From Rostratula benghalensis (Eukaryota; Chordata; Aves; Charadriiformes; Rostratulidae), in the NCBI GenBank assembly GCA_013399305.1, contig VXAI01000088.1, positions 1,696,974-1,760,973 on the forward strand: a stretch of 64,000 nucleotides of DNA, written 5' to 3'. Below the pieces are notes generated by a model. The model searched no databases and was not told the origin of the DNA. It was given only the letters and a program-made list of their open reading frames with translations. The position numbers were made by a program, and so were the translations under genes. The first letter of the stretch is position 1, and each line of letters begins with the position of its first letter. This document shows, piece after piece, positions 27,701 to 42,200 of the stretch.

Positions 27701-30602
27701 CAATATTAGAAAATGTATGTTAACTACAGTGTGGCAAACTTGAATTTGGTATACAAGTATCAATGGATGATACTACATGACACTATTACATGGTTTGAAT
27801 CTGAAGCTGAATTGAGAGTGCTTCAGCTAAAAAATACTCCAGAACTTATGCTTAAGACCACAGAGAATATACTGAGGCTTAGGTCATAAAAGTTATTTGG
27901 GTATCTGAATTCCATAGCATCAATTTCAACAGGAAAAGGGACTGTTTATGTTCACTACTACACAATTACTACATCACTTACTACGTGTACATGTTTGCTC
28001 TTATTAACTCATTTTATACATTTTTTTTTTTGACTAAATTCAGTTCATTTTATGTAGCACTTCCAGTTATGAGAGTGAGATGGTGCAGAAGCTTGTATCA
28101 ACAGCAAATAAATAATTAAATAACAGGTGATTTCAGATGAGAAGTTGGAGATATTGACAGCTGAGGATTGGGTGCCTGATTTTGGCATATAAGAAAGTTG
28201 TGGGGAAAGTACATACTATCAAGCTGTTTCTGCCACAATGCAGCAATTAAATACCTTAATAATGTTGTTTCTTAAAATGTTGTCTTTTGACTTCTGGAGT
28301 CCACCGGGTGAGTGGCGCTGCACATATGTCTGGAAATGGCCATTTCCAACTCAGCAGCCTCTGGAAGAAAATCCACATTCAATAAAAAGTGTTTGGGGTT
28401 GTGTTTTTTTTTTAATTAATAAAATTTTCTTCTTAACTACGAAGGCCAAAATCACAAGGGCATATTTACTTGGTAAAAAGAAGTTACCTGCACTGGATGA
28501 ATAGCTGGGATAGTGCTGCTGGAAATCTATTGTAAACAATGCAGTAAAATGTTATAAAATAAATGGTTTGACATCAAGTAGGTCAGAACTGGAACATACT
28601 CTGGGAGACTGGAAGAGTGAAAAATCGAGATTTGAGTGTCCTTTAATTCCCACAGTGTGACTAGCCATCTTCCTGGAGGTGGTGGAAGAATTCCTCAAAA
28701 TACAGCAGAGAACAGCCTCCTAAATAAAATATGGAATTAACTGTAGTAGATTTTCTAAAAGATGGGCTGCAACCATTAGGAAATCAATTTGGTTTTGACC
28801 TAAGCTCGGCGTATTTCAGACATTTAAAATTAAGAAACAGCTTAAAGTGTTGTGCATTCTATTACTGTTTGGTGCCTACAAGTAACAGGGAGGATATGTA
28901 AATTTTTTACAAAATTGAAAAGCAATTTTTAGAGTGGCAACTAAAAAACCTGTTTTCTTAAGTAGAGTAACTTCTGAAAAAATTTCTGTTAGTCAGATTC
29001 TGAGGTCGCCCCCATTGGTAATCAGAACTGAGTTCTAAAATCACTTTCACTGATGCAGCAGTTTTACTGCTTTTCAGAAGCACTTTCAACTCTCTCCAAT
29101 CAGTGTAATTAGATAAAGGCCAACCTTAGGTGCAGTGTGCTATTATCTTGTCCTGTAACTAAATAGTCCTGTGATAATAAAATGTTGAAGTGCACCTGTT
29201 CTTATCTGAGGTCTCACATGTCCACTGTAATGTAATGAAGCTTTTAGTTAGTCAATAACTTCAATGCAAGTCATGTACTTAAGAATATTTCATTGATTTT
29301 ATGTTTTATGGCTTATCTTCAACAAACGTTAAGGAAGTTTCACAACTCCTAGAAATTCTTGATGGGCTTTCATGCAGGGGTGCCACTCTACAACAAATAT
29401 TTGTTCTTGTATTTTTTCTCTCATTCACTGAAAGAAACCCCCCAAAATTATTTAAATATTTGTTTGTGGGAGATACTTAATGCCTTAATTCCCAGGAGAA
29501 AAATTTTTAGTGAAGTAACACAGCAGTGGAAATTTTTTCTTGGTCTGTCTTGGAACTTCAAACTAAAACGTCAATGTATTTGTTCCTACTTTTTAGCTTC
29601 TTTAATACTCCCATGGGTCCAAAATGCTTGTAAATGGACTGTACAGATGGCTCAACACATCTAGCTAGGTTTTCCTGGGACTTGTAAGTTATAGTATTGA
29701 GAAAGTAAGCTGACAGGCTGATACTGGAGTGGAGAGTGGTACTCAGCTCCAGTAATTTGGAGACATTCTTATGACTGGTAACTCAATTAACATTATTTTA
29801 GCTGCTTTGTGTATGAGTTGCTTTGGTTTTTATTAGAAATATAGTTCCCTGTAATGAAGGAACATATTGTTGCATTTCTGCCGTTCAAAGAATTACCTCC
29901 TTTTTTTTCGATTACGTACGTGCCTGTAGTGGGCATGAGGTTTAGTTATAAATATATAGAAATTTATATATATAGAATATATAGAAAAATATCCCATCTT
30001 ATTTTATTTGTAAAAAATATAGCAAAATGTCTCAGTTAAATGCATGGTACTGTGGAAGAAGTTATATATGAAGGTTATTTTCCAGTAGCTTAAAAAGTGT
30101 CTTTGTGGAGTTTATTTACTCCATACAATTGATAGTTGCAAGAGAAAATGCTCCTACTGTCTTGCCTTTTCTTTTTTTGGCTGAACTTAAAAAACCTAGC
30201 TGTCATGCTGAGGTAAACACTACAAAATGTTTTTTTAGAAGAACGTAGTGCAAATTTTTATGTACCTTTCTGTATTGACTTTTGAGAGGGGTGGGGGGAA
30301 ATCCTGTATAGGTCAGTTCAATGCCTGGGTGGTAATTTAAAAAAAAAAAAAAAGAAATATAGTCAAGAAGAAAGCTTTTGAAAGCACTAAGTACTGCACT
30401 CAGATCGTTCCCATTGAAATCAGTGAAAGTTTTATTATTGACTTCAGTGGTATAGAAAATGTGAATACATGGTTAGAGCTGTCATTTTGCAGGCACTGTG
30501 TGTGAACTCTGTGTGAGGCTTCCTCGTCTGTTGCTCAGCACCAGCTCCTGTGGGAGAGAGCCCAAGTGTCTCTTCTGCAGGAAAACTGGAAAATTTTCCC
30601 TC

Positions 30603-30624
30603 TTTTTTTTTTTTTTTTTTTTTT
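30603..30624. repeat. T22 homopolymer
   Basis: This is an uninterrupted run of 22 T. On the minus strand it would be a poly(A), but no retropseudogene is recognisable on its 5' side. Confidence 0.95.
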
Positions 30625-32042
30625 CTTGTGTAAGACATATAGTCACCTGTAGTAAAGGAACCTAAAATTACAATTGAATATCAAGTGAATGAAGTGAACT
30701 ATGAGACATTACAGCTAAAAATAAATAATGTACATTGTGTACTTGAAACACTGCTACATGTATTAGGGAGACAACCTGGTCATGTCACACTATAGTTCAT
30801 AAAAAGTGATATTTACAAGCCACATATATTTCTTTTGGTTGGCTGCACTAAAATCTTTCTTAGCCTCAACTTTAATACAGAATTCATACAGGGCACATTT
30901 TGTCTGAATCAAATAAACTGGCATGTTGTAACTGTAAAGTAGACTTAGAGTTCAAGTAGAATGCTTTGGAATAACTTAGGAGTGAGTAGGAGTCCCAGGT
31001 CCCAGTTTTAAAACAATATTTTTTATTTCAAAGATTAAATCTTGTGAAGGTCAGAGTAGCTTCTGACCTATTTGAGGCTACGAAAAACTTTAGCTTACAG
31101 CTACAGCTTTCCAAGGGCTTACAATTCAGGTTTGGTTTTCAAAACGACACAGCAAAACTCACATTTCAAGTCCTTGTTCCAGATCATACAGTGGTATTGC
31201 TGTGCTGAATGGCCTGCCTTTGTGACTCATGCATTTCTTTTTGGAGTTAAGGGCAGGTTAGACCCTTTTAACTATGGACATTACTTAATTACACCCTGTT
31301 AGCATTTCAGAAGTCCACATAAATATTCTACATGTGTATCTTTGTAAGACAATGGTAATATTTTTATACTTTCTGGAAATCAAATACTCTAAGTTCATCA
31401 GTATCCCTTTCTCCTTTTTGCATTTTTCTGTGGTCCTCTTTCAATACCAGGATATTCCTTATCATTTTCAAAAGTATCATTTTCACTTTTGTATATATAA
31501 CACATGATCAAGTCAGCCTTTATTTAATCTTCACTTAGCAGTAAGTTCTTCTGAAGTGTGCTTTCCAGACTTTGTGTTACATGTTTTAATTTTCTGAATC
31601 TTTTCCAAACTTTTTAATCATTTTGTCCAATCATCATTTTTTTTTGCAGCAAGACTAATCTCAACACGAAGTCACACACAGAGCTAAAAAATTTCTTCCT
31701 CATTGTACAAATTTTCTCCTTACTTATTTTTCAGGCTGGGTACTGTTTGCCCCTCTGGGCTCTGAGAATAATGGCTGTAGCTGTGCTTTCCCAGTAATGC
31801 AATCTGCAGGTCTACTGCAGGGTCACTTTGTTGTAGGAGATGGTTTCCTGCCTTTGAATGAGACATAATACACATTGTGCAAAACCAGCAGGTGAGCCAA
31901 ATTCATTGATATATCATTTGCTGCTCACAATTGCTGTATTGCTGTTGCTTGGCTTGATATTAGTGTTGTGGGGTTTGTTGTTGGGGGTTTTTTTTTCTTT
32001 TTTTTTTTCTTTTGTTTTCTTTCATAAGCATTGTTAAAGATG

Positions 32043-32438
32043 CTGGTTGAATTCAAGTTGGAGAAGAGAAGACTCCTGGAAAACCTTACAGTGGTCTTCC
32101 AGTACCTGATGGGGGCCTGCAGGAAAGCTGGGGAGGGACATTTTCCAAGGGCGTGTAGTGATATGATGAGGGGTAATGGCTTCAAAGTGGAAGAAGGGAG
32201 AATCAGATTAGATATCAGGACGAAATCTTTCACTACGAGTGTGGTGTGATACTGGAAGAGGCTGCCCAGTGAAGTGGTGGAGGGAGGCCACATCCCTGGA
32301 AGTGTTCAAGGCCAGTCTGGATGGGGCTTTGAGCACCATGGTCTAGTGGGAGGTGTCCCAGCTCATGGCAGGGGGATTGGAACTCAATGATCTCCAAGGT
32401 CCCTTCCAACCTGAAGCATTCTATGGTTTTATGATTTA
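32043..32438 (+). mobile_element. CR1 LINE 3' fragment
   Basis: The copy contains GAGAAGAGAAGACTCCTGGA, GGAAAGCTGGGGAGGGACAT, ATGAGGGGTAATGGCTTC, then GTTCAAGGCCAGTCTGGATG and GGTCCCTTCCAACCTGAAGC, ending in a decayed octamer tail (ATTCTATGGTTTTATGATT). It is about 395 bp and 5'-truncated. A T-rich tract precedes it at about 31988-32010. Confidence 0.92.
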
Positions 32439-35400
32439 TAGTATCAATTGCATTTCTGTGGACTTCTTTACATGATCTCCTCTACCAGTCAGTTATATCC
32501 TCTGCTCATATCTGGAGTAAGCAGATTAACTCCCTGATTGGGGAAATTGTACAGCAGGGTCTATAACCAACAAGAAGTATGAACATTCACACGGCTTCAT
32601 CTGGAGACCAGGACTTACTGCCTGCTGAGTAACCACACTACTATCAATGAGCCAATATGCACAACTCCACCTTGTTTTATCCATCCAGAACTCCACTAAC
32701 AATGTAGGGTAAGGCAGCAATTGTTTTTCAGAAGTGTTTCCTGAGCTCTGTCATTCATCCATGGAACTACCATAACACTGGACTGGATATTTATCACACT
32801 ATTACACATTGTCATACAGCAGATTCCTTAGAACTGTTGAAGGGTGTTGTGTCAGCTTGATTTTCCATGTGAGAAACCAGATTTTGTAGAATCTACTTGC
32901 TAGAAAAAATTGTTGGTTAGCATTAATTACCCTACTATTCTTTCAGTGATTCTACCCTGTGTCAGCCTTCCCTTCCTTTTTGGCATGTAACGGTCGGTTA
33001 CAATCCCCTTGGAGCCTTTTGGAGGCATGATTGTGCCTGTTCTTGAAATAGGCATAGTTTGTGTCTTTTTTTCTGTGTCGAGTTCCACAGGCCTTCATAA
33101 AGAAATAAAGGACAGGTCATATTCTTAAGTTTCATATAATCTGATTTTTAAAATCTGAAATGAATGCAATATTGATACCTGCTTAATTTATCATTCATTA
33201 ATACAAATGAATTTTCATTATGCATTAATTTAATATTAATTATTGCCTCAGGAAGTAGTAGCTGCTACTTCTATGCCTAAAGAGGCATAATTATATTTAA
33301 TTCAAGCTTTAGCATAAAGCTGGACTTACAACTTCCCTAAAGTGTACCTCTGTGTAAGATACACATGATGTGGAGATTCTTGTAACATCCAGATCCTCTG
33401 AGGTAATTGCAGCAATGGGCTTGAAAACAACACTGGTTTCCAGTCAGCACTGCCAGTGTTCTTCCTAAACTTGATAAGAAATACCCAGGAATGGCAAATT
33501 ATAATTTTCTATTCCAGCAGAAGAATGGATGTCGGCTGTTAAAAGATAGCAACTTTGTTTCTCTCTTGCTTTCCTTTATGAAAAAAGCCCAGCCCTTTAA
33601 TGTGCAATTAAAATTCATTTTTGCTATGATTAGCTTCAAAATGGAAAATATTTATGCCCGCAAGCAACTTTTTAGATTGATGCTCCCTGCTCTGTGTTAT
33701 AAAGTCCTAATAATAATATTTGTTAATCACTCTAAATTACTATTACAAATTTTATCTGTCATAATATGTATAAGATACGTATATTTTTATTCAATGACCC
33801 CACAAAAGCAAAAGGGATCTTTCCCTCCATACTATTCCTTTGAGCAAAGTGAGTTAAATATATTTGTAAGGAACAGTTTCTAAAGGGTTTTAAGTGTTCT
33901 ACTGAGCACCTGAAAGTGAAGGACATTACTCCCCTGGGCACACAAGTTGAGTTAAATCAGTTCCTTTGCAGTTGACCATCAAAACACCAAAGCATTTGCC
34001 AGTCTTGAAATTTGCTCTCAGTGGTTAAAAGTTGTGAATGCAACATAAGCTATTCCAACTGCATATCAATAGCTGTATCTTATATTTCTTATTGAAAAAG
34101 CATAATATTCTTGGTGGAAAACAGACTGAAGTCTGTACCCACTGGTTTGGGCCTAGGCATTTAGAAATTTTATGTTATGTTCCTTTAGCCTGAAAACTTT
34201 ACATTTCTAGCCAAGGATAAACTGATAATGTAGGAGTTTGGGGCAGGAGAAAGGGAGCAGCAAAAAAGATATATTCTTACTTAGAATTCCTTGTTAGTGA
34301 AGACAGGCTTTTTTCTAGTGTTTTATCAGACACCAAGTACTGTAAGATAAATGGTTGTTCCTTAGTGAAATATTTTACGAGAAATATCGCACAATACATT
34401 TCTTTTTTCATACATACTTACACACACACATATTTTATAGTCTTTAGGATTTCACTGGGGGCCTCTTCTTATGTTATTTTGCCACGCTTGATATTAGCAG
34501 TTTAGCAGGATTTAACATGATGTAGTGGAATTGGCACAATAGGAGGTAAAAAGCCATATAAGAAAGTAGTAACATGTGGAATAGGAAGGTGATGTAGTGG
34601 ACTGTGTCCCTGGCTAATTTCTTTGGCAAACAACTTTACAAAGGACAAAATGCCTAGGAAATATATGAGCTCAAATGATTTCTTAATCACATTTACATAT
34701 GGTTGCATTATACTTGTGCTAGATGCAAAATTCTGGCATGTCAAAAATCGCAAGTCTCATGGGGCTGGTCAAGACCAAGAGTGATCTTAAAGATAACCAT
34801 GGGGAACAGAAAAATATTGTGGCCCTGTAGTTTTCCCCTCTGTGTATTTCCTTTTCCCCCTTGTGCTCCTTTTGCCCTGTCCTTCTGCATGGACTTCCTG
34901 CATCACTGCCAGCAGGTAACACTCAGGGTGTCCTCAGTGCAAATCCTCTCCTGCTCTGCCCATGAGCATCTCAACAGGTGCCTAAACACTAATTTCTCAC
35001 AAAGAAACAAACAATCCGTGCAACAACTTGAATGACCATTGAATGGCTTATGATTTTTCAAGATTTCATTATTTTGGTCATAGTCTTTGCAGGTGCTCCA
35101 TCCCCTGCCAGTATTCCCATGAAGGTGTATAAAATTGTACTTCATTAGCATTTATTGTTATTGCTAGAGTCTTGCATGCTGACTGAACACAATAATGATC
35201 TCTGCACTTGGGAGACTCCAGGCTGGTATTTTTAACAGTATTTTGATTATGATTTACAGCTATACATTTTCAGAATTCACCAGGATAAGAAAAGTATTGC
35301 TTTTCACAATTAGTGTAGTTGCAGAAAAATCCAAAAGCTGAAGTACTGTAAAACTCTAAATTGCCAGCACGGTGTAATTACCTGAGCAATGGCCAATAAT

Positions 35401-35512
35401 AATATCAACTTTCCCATCCTTTTACTCTTACCATCAGATGTCATAAGTGCTAAACACAATGGTACTGGAGGAAAATCAAGTTAAAAATAAAATATTATAA
35501 TTATACTTTGTT

Positions 35513-35532
35513 TATATATATATATATATATA
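35513..35532. repeat. (TA)10 microsatellite
   Basis: This is an uninterrupted TA dinucleotide run inside AT-rich DNA and probably polymorphic. Confidence 0.95.
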
Positions 35533-36447
35533 TTTAATAGGAATTGGAAGATTTTTTTAAAGTAATCTTTTAAGTACTATTGTTTAAATCTTGTCAATTT
35601 ACTCCTCCTATTTTGTAATCCCATTGAAGCTGTATAAATCATGGACTAATGTGAAATGAAGTAGTAAATTGGTACATAATAGGCAATTTCTTTGTATCTG
35701 CTGAAGTATTTCATATGTGCTGATAAATACATTACACTGAATATTTGTAAGTGGCTTTTGAAGAATGCAAATTTGGAAATCTGTACGTCTTGAGAAGTTT
35801 AAGCATTTGAAATTCAGTGTTCTGCAAAAAATACATTGGCTTGAGCCTTGATTATTTTCTTTTGTTTGCATTTGTTTTCTGGTGGCAAGGACATGGTTAC
35901 CTGTATCCACGGAAGTAATTTTAGGAAAGATATTCCAGCTAAGCACCACAGGAAATAATTTCTTTATGATGACCTTGTGTCACTGCAAGTATGAAGCAGT
36001 CGTCACAGCTGAATGCTTTAGCCCTGGGGACTACTAATGATGGAAAGTAATAGCTTTTAAACTTCTGGGCACCTGAGCTGTGTGTCACATACATTTATTC
36101 CCTTTGGAATTTTAAAAATTTATTTATTCGGTATCTTCCAGAATGTTTTCAATATAGCAATATCACCTTGGTGATAAGTTCACATGAATTTCAGACACAT
36201 CACAGTAAGACACTGTTAGTGATGAATTACCTCCAGGGAGCAGAGAAACTCAAAACTCTATATGGCAATCTAGAAAACATTGGTCACTTTCTACTGTGTT
36301 GGCATTCAGTACATTCAGTAAAACACTCTTTGGAAATGCTTAGAAAAACAAGTCAGTAAAATAACTGTAAGAAGTTCTCCTTTGTTTCTGTTCAGAGACA
36401 CAGATAAAACAATCCCTTGAGTAATGAGAAAAACCCTGAAGAATTAG

Positions 36448-36495
36448 AGGCATGAAACACAAAGCATGAAATTATAGGCATGAAACACAAGGCAT
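36448..36495 (+). repeat. 28 bp tandem duplication
   Basis: AGGCATGAAACACAAAGCAT at 36448-36467 recurs at 36476-36495 with one substitution, 28 bases apart. Confidence 0.85.
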
Positions 36496-37009
36496 ACCTG
36501 TTGTGACCTTTAGTTAATTTCTCTCTTGCAGCATATTTATTCCCTACTGAGCAATGCCCGGAGTCCTGGCCAGCCCGGGTATAAACCACTAAGTCATGAA
36601 GATGCCAGTCACTATTTCCTTTGGAAGGTTATGTATCATGTTATTCAGCATTTGGGAAGGCAGTAATAGTTTTATGGTTATCTCTCGTTCATTTGATTAT
36701 GAAACCTAACAGTAGTTATCTGTGGCAGACCCCGTGGAAACCTGCAGCAGAGAAGCAGTCCTTCCCCAGACGTGCTTGTTGGTACTCTGAGTCTTCTCCT
36801 CCAGCATTTTCTCCACTGAGCAAAATTTTTTTTTTTTTTAGAGTACTGCAGTTCTACACCCACCAGCATATTTCAAGAAATAAATCTCAGTTACCTGTGA
36901 GGATTAAAAAGTGTGAACATCCTTCAATATAGCACTCTGTGCAGTAGGAAACAGCAATCACCTAAGGTCACTACTTGTAACTGGCTATTCAGGTAATATA
37001 AATCACCTC

Positions 37010-37450
37010 AGCGCCGTGTTATATTTGCCAAAGAGCAGACGACGGGCACTGACATTGAACGTAACTTGTGACTTATAGGAGAGCTAGCAGCGCACATGCG
37101 ATATTCTGCTTAGGGGGTTCATAACTAACAGTAGCGAGCTGCAGCTTTTAAGATATGTGGGAAATGCGGGAACTTTACACACTCCTCTGCAATGCCACAA
37201 CTGCAAGTGGTCTGTGCCCGAGGAAGCTCGTGGGAGCCAACCCTGCAGTGGCCGTTGTGGGGAGCTCACAGCGAAACGGGACCTCAGCCTGGGCTGCAAA
37301 CCAGCTCCTATGGATGTGTAGGTTTCTACTGGGCACCATAGCACCCAGCTTTCCCTGCTGTTGTTGCAGGTTATTGCTAGAATAAAATGCATGCGGTGTA
37401 AGCGTGTCAGCAGCTGCAGTAGGGACAGTCCCGGGATGGCTGCACCGTAA
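37010..37450. promoter_or_regulatory. CpG-retaining noncoding island, candidate regulatory element
   Basis: Around 17 CpGs occur in about 440 bases (for example GCGCCG, GACGACGGG, GCGAAACGGG), far above the surroundings. GC content is also raised. Overlapping short frames occur on both strands (37084-37489, 37155-37385), as expected in GC-richer DNA, with no recognisable domain. It may be an unmethylated enhancer, an orphan CpG island or the promoter of an unannotated noncoding RNA. The sequence alone does not decide. Confidence 0.35.
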
Positions 37451-39249
37451 GATAGCTGCATGACATTGAAAGAAAATTACTTCATGCATTCACTCCTAAA
37501 GAAAAGGAAATGACCTACTTGCACTTGACTTATTTGGTTCTTCTGTTGCTATTTTGCTATTTTTGAAATTTATAGGGACAATGTGTTTTGTTTTTTTTTT
37601 TTTAAAAAAATCTCTAGCTGGAAGTAGGAGATTAGTCACAGATGGACAATGGGCAAGCAAGAGCAAGAAAATCTGCGCATTAGCAAATTCAGTAATGCAG
37701 TAATGCAAAGAAGTGTATAATATGATTGTATGTAAAGATTTTAGTGAAGCATTTAATATAATGGCTCATAAAATTTGACCTGAAAAGATTAATTCAGGTC
37801 AGTTGGGAAAAACATGAAGAGAACATTACCAGAAGATCATTAAAAAGTGCCACAATAAACAGTAATGTGCTAAGATGTCGGAAGGTTGCTGTTGGGATAT
37901 TAGAAGTATTAGCAACATTTCAGTGTCATATAATAACTGAATTAATTGCCTGAAATAAAAATATGAAAACATATTTATTAACATTATTAATGATCCTGAA
38001 TCAACACTTGGTGTCAGTCCCTTGGGCACAAACCCCATAAAATAACAGTTTTTGGCTAGATCTGCAAGTCAGAGAAGTATGCACACATCACCAGGTATAT
38101 ATTTTACTTACTAAAATGTTAAGGATATCAGCTTTTCTAAGGAAGAGTCAAGTTCATTCCATTCTTCTTATCACCCTGTTGGTGATATGGAAGACAACAA
38201 ATCATTGGTCAACAAATAAAGCTAAGGGAGAGTGAATAGGTGACAGGCATGCCAGAAATCATCAGACAGGCAGAGTACATGTCTCTTATACCAACTGGTG
38301 AGATGACAGTGGGGAATGCTGTGGCTGTGCAGCCATCTGCATGGCTCAGATCCCCAAAATACTGAATGCAGAGGCCATGTGACATCCTAAATGTGCACTT
38401 GTGTACCCCCACATATGCATGCATTGTGTTTGGGATGCAATGGTGGCTTTCCTTTTTTCTCTGCTTTTTTTGTGCTCCATTTCAGTGGTAGTTATCTCCC
38501 TTATTTCTGAAACTTTACATACTCTCAGGACAGAAAGCCATGCACTGACTGCTTCTCAGGGTTAGGGAAAGGAGATAGAGATGTTTATGGAAAGACATGA
38601 AAGGGCAATACTGGGATGGGCATTGCTGGCAGTGAGAGGTGCCATGGGTAGCGTGCTCATGGCTGGGTATTTCACTGTCTGTTCCAGACATTCATCAAGG
38701 TCTCTTTAGGTTTCACTTTGCTTTACAACTATAAGAAGATTATTTAGACCAGGAGAGCATTTTTCTAGCATGACATGTTAACACCATTGACAAAACTTGC
38801 TTAAAATGGGTTGGACCCACAACTTTCTGTCATGATATCACATTATGTTATTAGTCTGTAAAATGAGACAATAACAAGGTCTGTACTGTTGCCTTTTGTA
38901 CAGGTAGTCTGCAGACTCTTTTTGTCCACCATTTCTTGTCCTGTGTCTTTGCATGAGGATGGGCATGTAGTCCTTTTGCTCATAGTGGATAGAAAATGGG
39001 GTGAGGTTTGCAAAGCTAGTGGCTGGAGCTAGTGGAGCTTTTTTCTGATGGCTAGTGGCTCCATTTCCTGGTGTAGTGCCATGGTTTGGCCGTGCTTGGG
39101 CAAGAGTTTTAAAACCATAGCTGCTCTTGCATGCTTTTTCTCTCCTCCTGTTTCTGGCAATATAGGATGTTCATCGGCTCTCCAACATCTCTAAGGGTGC
39201 TCCAGACTTCACAAAACCATGCACTGTGTTTCCTTACAAGCTTCTACAC

Positions 39250-39267
39250 TTTTTTTTTTTTTTTTTT
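39250..39267. repeat. T18 homopolymer
   Basis: This is an uninterrupted run of 18 T. Confidence 0.95.
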
Positions 39268-42200
39268 GGGCTGTCTTCATGCAGCAGATGTTGCTGTGAT
39301 AAAGACTGTCACAAAGCCCTTCCAGTGGATGGAGTGTACTGTCCAAAGAAGATAAACCATTTGGTTTAGCAGCAATTTATCAATAGACCCAGCTTGACTT
39401 TTATTTCCCTTCTGAAGCTACTTCTGTCTGTCAAGAACATGATTTTGACAGCAATTAGCACAGTGCTATCAGTGAAGACTACCCTCTCCTTTGTAACACT
39501 GAAGTCTTGTCTTTGGCTCTGACAATAAAGCTAAAAATAAGCATCTGCTTCTAACAAAATTTTAATCTCATGGGATTACATATGAAAACAGAACAGGTAC
39601 ATTTTGCTCGTTTCCTTCATAAATAAAACAAGAAGAATTTATCACAGTTGGAAGGTGACAATTTTTTTAAGTTTTAAAATGTCCCTATGACTGGTTCTGT
39701 CTGAAAGGACTGACTATCCATTGCTGCAGGTTTTCTAATTCCTCTCAGACTGAGACAGTTTAATTTTAGCTGGTGTGAACAGTGATGAAAAAAACAACCC
39801 GCCTCCTGGAACCAGCAGAAAGACTCAAAGGATGACTGAACATAAGACAATACAGTATATATGGTCAGGTGGTTTGAAGGTAGAGTTTCCTTATTTCATG
39901 ATAATTAGTGTCACTTGCATGAAAGCTCATCCTTAAAATATATCGATTTACTCAGCAATGTTCTGCTTCAATGGTACCCTTAGGGACAGCTGTGAATAAT
40001 AACATAGGAAGAAGAGGTTTCAACTAGATGGATAGTCAGACAGATGGATAGACAGGTGATTTACGTGTGTGTTTGATACTTAGTTTAAGTCCTACTAATT
40101 AAAGAAGGAATTACAAAAAAAAGATGGTGAGTCATTTCTAGTGTTGCATGATTGACATCAAAACCTACTCTACCCACACTGCAGAGCAGCAGCCATTGTG
40201 CTGCTTGTGGGATCATTACCCTTCTGATTCAATGTTCACTTTTCATCTCAAATTTCTTATGTAACTGGTTTTGTTAATCTAAATTTTATTTCTGCCCTCA
40301 TTGCCTGTAATTAGAAAGGGATCTGCACACCCAAGAATAATTTTACTGAAGTATGATTATTTCTCATCATTTGAGGAGCTGTCAGCACTGTTTCTTAAAT
40401 TTCTTTCACCCACATATTCACATTGTAGAAAATAATCATGGCCAGCAGCCTTTTCATTTTCATGCTGCAACAGGATAACGCAGGAGATTTACACCAGATT
40501 CCATGCTGACCCACAGAAGCTACTAATAAAGCATGCAGTGGAAAATAGTTTTTAAGCAGCTGGTTGAGCAGCGAGGGAGATGGTTCACTGTTGGCAACAG
40601 CAGGGGCCTGATGCTATTTGTAGGACTGCCCTATTTCTTGGACTGTCCATTGCATGGGAGCGTATTGGGAGGTCATGCTCCCGCACACGTCCTGTGCCTG
40701 CACAGGATGAGATGTTCCTCATGGTCCCCTGTGCTATTCTTGTGATGCCCATGTTTACTAGCATGCATGGGAGCTGTTAAAATGTCTAGATTTTTTATTC
40801 ACCCTTCATCAGGCCTGAGATACCATAGAATTTTACAGAAAAATGGACAAATTTTGCAACATTGTTATTGACGCACTCTAGCGTTGCAGTAGGTTTGCAG
40901 AAGTTCAGTAGCCTGGTGCATCACAAGGTTTCACCTAGGCAGTACACCTGTAAGAAACACCCACAAGATATTTCAGTCCTCCTCTGTAACTGAAAAAAAA
41001 CAAGCGATGTCATGTGTTATGATGAGCTCCAGCAGAAAATAGAAGCCATCCTGCTAATCCTTCCCAGCCGCCTCCTACTCTCAGCTAATATTTCCCTGTC
41101 ACTCATCTGTCGTAGGTAGGAAGCCCAGCTGGGGTAGTTGGGGCTGAAGTTTGTATAAGTGAATTTATTGACCCTTTATGAAGTCTTATTTTCAGCTTGG
41201 GATAACAGTACAACGCAGCTGCCCTGGTGCCCCTGGCTTGAGCTCTAGCCCAAGGGAGTGTAGGCTGATGGGATGACTCCCACTGGGAAACCTGAATCAA
41301 GGGGCAGCTACAGGGGCCATCAGAGGTGGGACTCACAAAAACCAAGCCCTACAGAACCAGATTGTGCAATTCTGCTGCCCATGGGAGGATGGCAGTGCCA
41401 TTTATTCATCCTGCCAGGGAGTTACAGCCTCAGTAGCTGATATTTTAAGGGTCACCACTTTAAATACAGTCTTTAAATACAAATCTAAGAAAATGATGTG
41501 CCAGCAGTAGAGTAGTGCTTTGCATGCAATTAGGAGCTGTGTCTCGAGAGGAAAGTGGTCTTCATTTTTTTGTACTAAATCTAAGTGAAAAAAAAATACT
41601 CTCCATAAAAAAAGTATTAAAAGCCCTATACCAAATTGAATTCAATACAGTTTGTGATTGCAACGGATATATGCATGCAGGACCTGTCCTCTTTTTATTG
41701 CTTAGGCTAAATAAACACTGGCACTTTTTTTATCTTGTCCAGCATGCAGGAAAGAATGCTGAAAGATGGATGCTCCTTTTCATCACAGAAAATAAAAAAT
41801 ATGAAAAAGAATGTAAAGATGTAAAGGACATCTGAACTAAGGAAATGTATGAGTTGGAGAGCCACATCTTTTACCATATGTCATAGACTCCTTGATTATT
41901 TCTAGTATAATTTAAGCGATAAACAGGTGGGTCCAAATGAATCCATATCACTACTGTTGTTCAAATTCCCACTATACTGGAATTCCAGCATTACCCTTAT
42001 CATCTTTATTTTTATTTTTCTCTGCCTTTAGTTACCTGTAGTTCTAAATTGCACTTATCCCCCAAATAGATTTTTAAAGCATAATATATTAATATAAAAG
42101 GGGATCGTAATGACAATTGGAACGATCTTTTCAATTGCAATCTGTTCTGGCAGTCTCTTTTGAGTTGTACTACATTTTTTCTTTGTCAAAGAGTAAACAG

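Larger units (their letters stand above)
24586..32042. other. 7.5 kb gene-free interval
   Basis: I see no gene. A purine-rich stretch at about 27646-27700, a TATA-rich patch near 29950-29990 and a 22-base T run at 30603-30624 are the only structures that stand out. The frame 24786-24998 and others are short and unrecognised. Confidence 0.7.

Noticed and set aside
30603..30624. Poly(A) of a processed pseudogene on the minus strand
   Set aside because: No gene-like sequence lies on the 5' side, and processed pseudogenes are rare in birds because CR1 does not use poly(A) templates.
33491..33883. 130-codon plus-strand frame with hydrophobic stretch
   Set aside because: Ile/Leu/Phe-rich because of AT-rich DNA; no recognisable protein.
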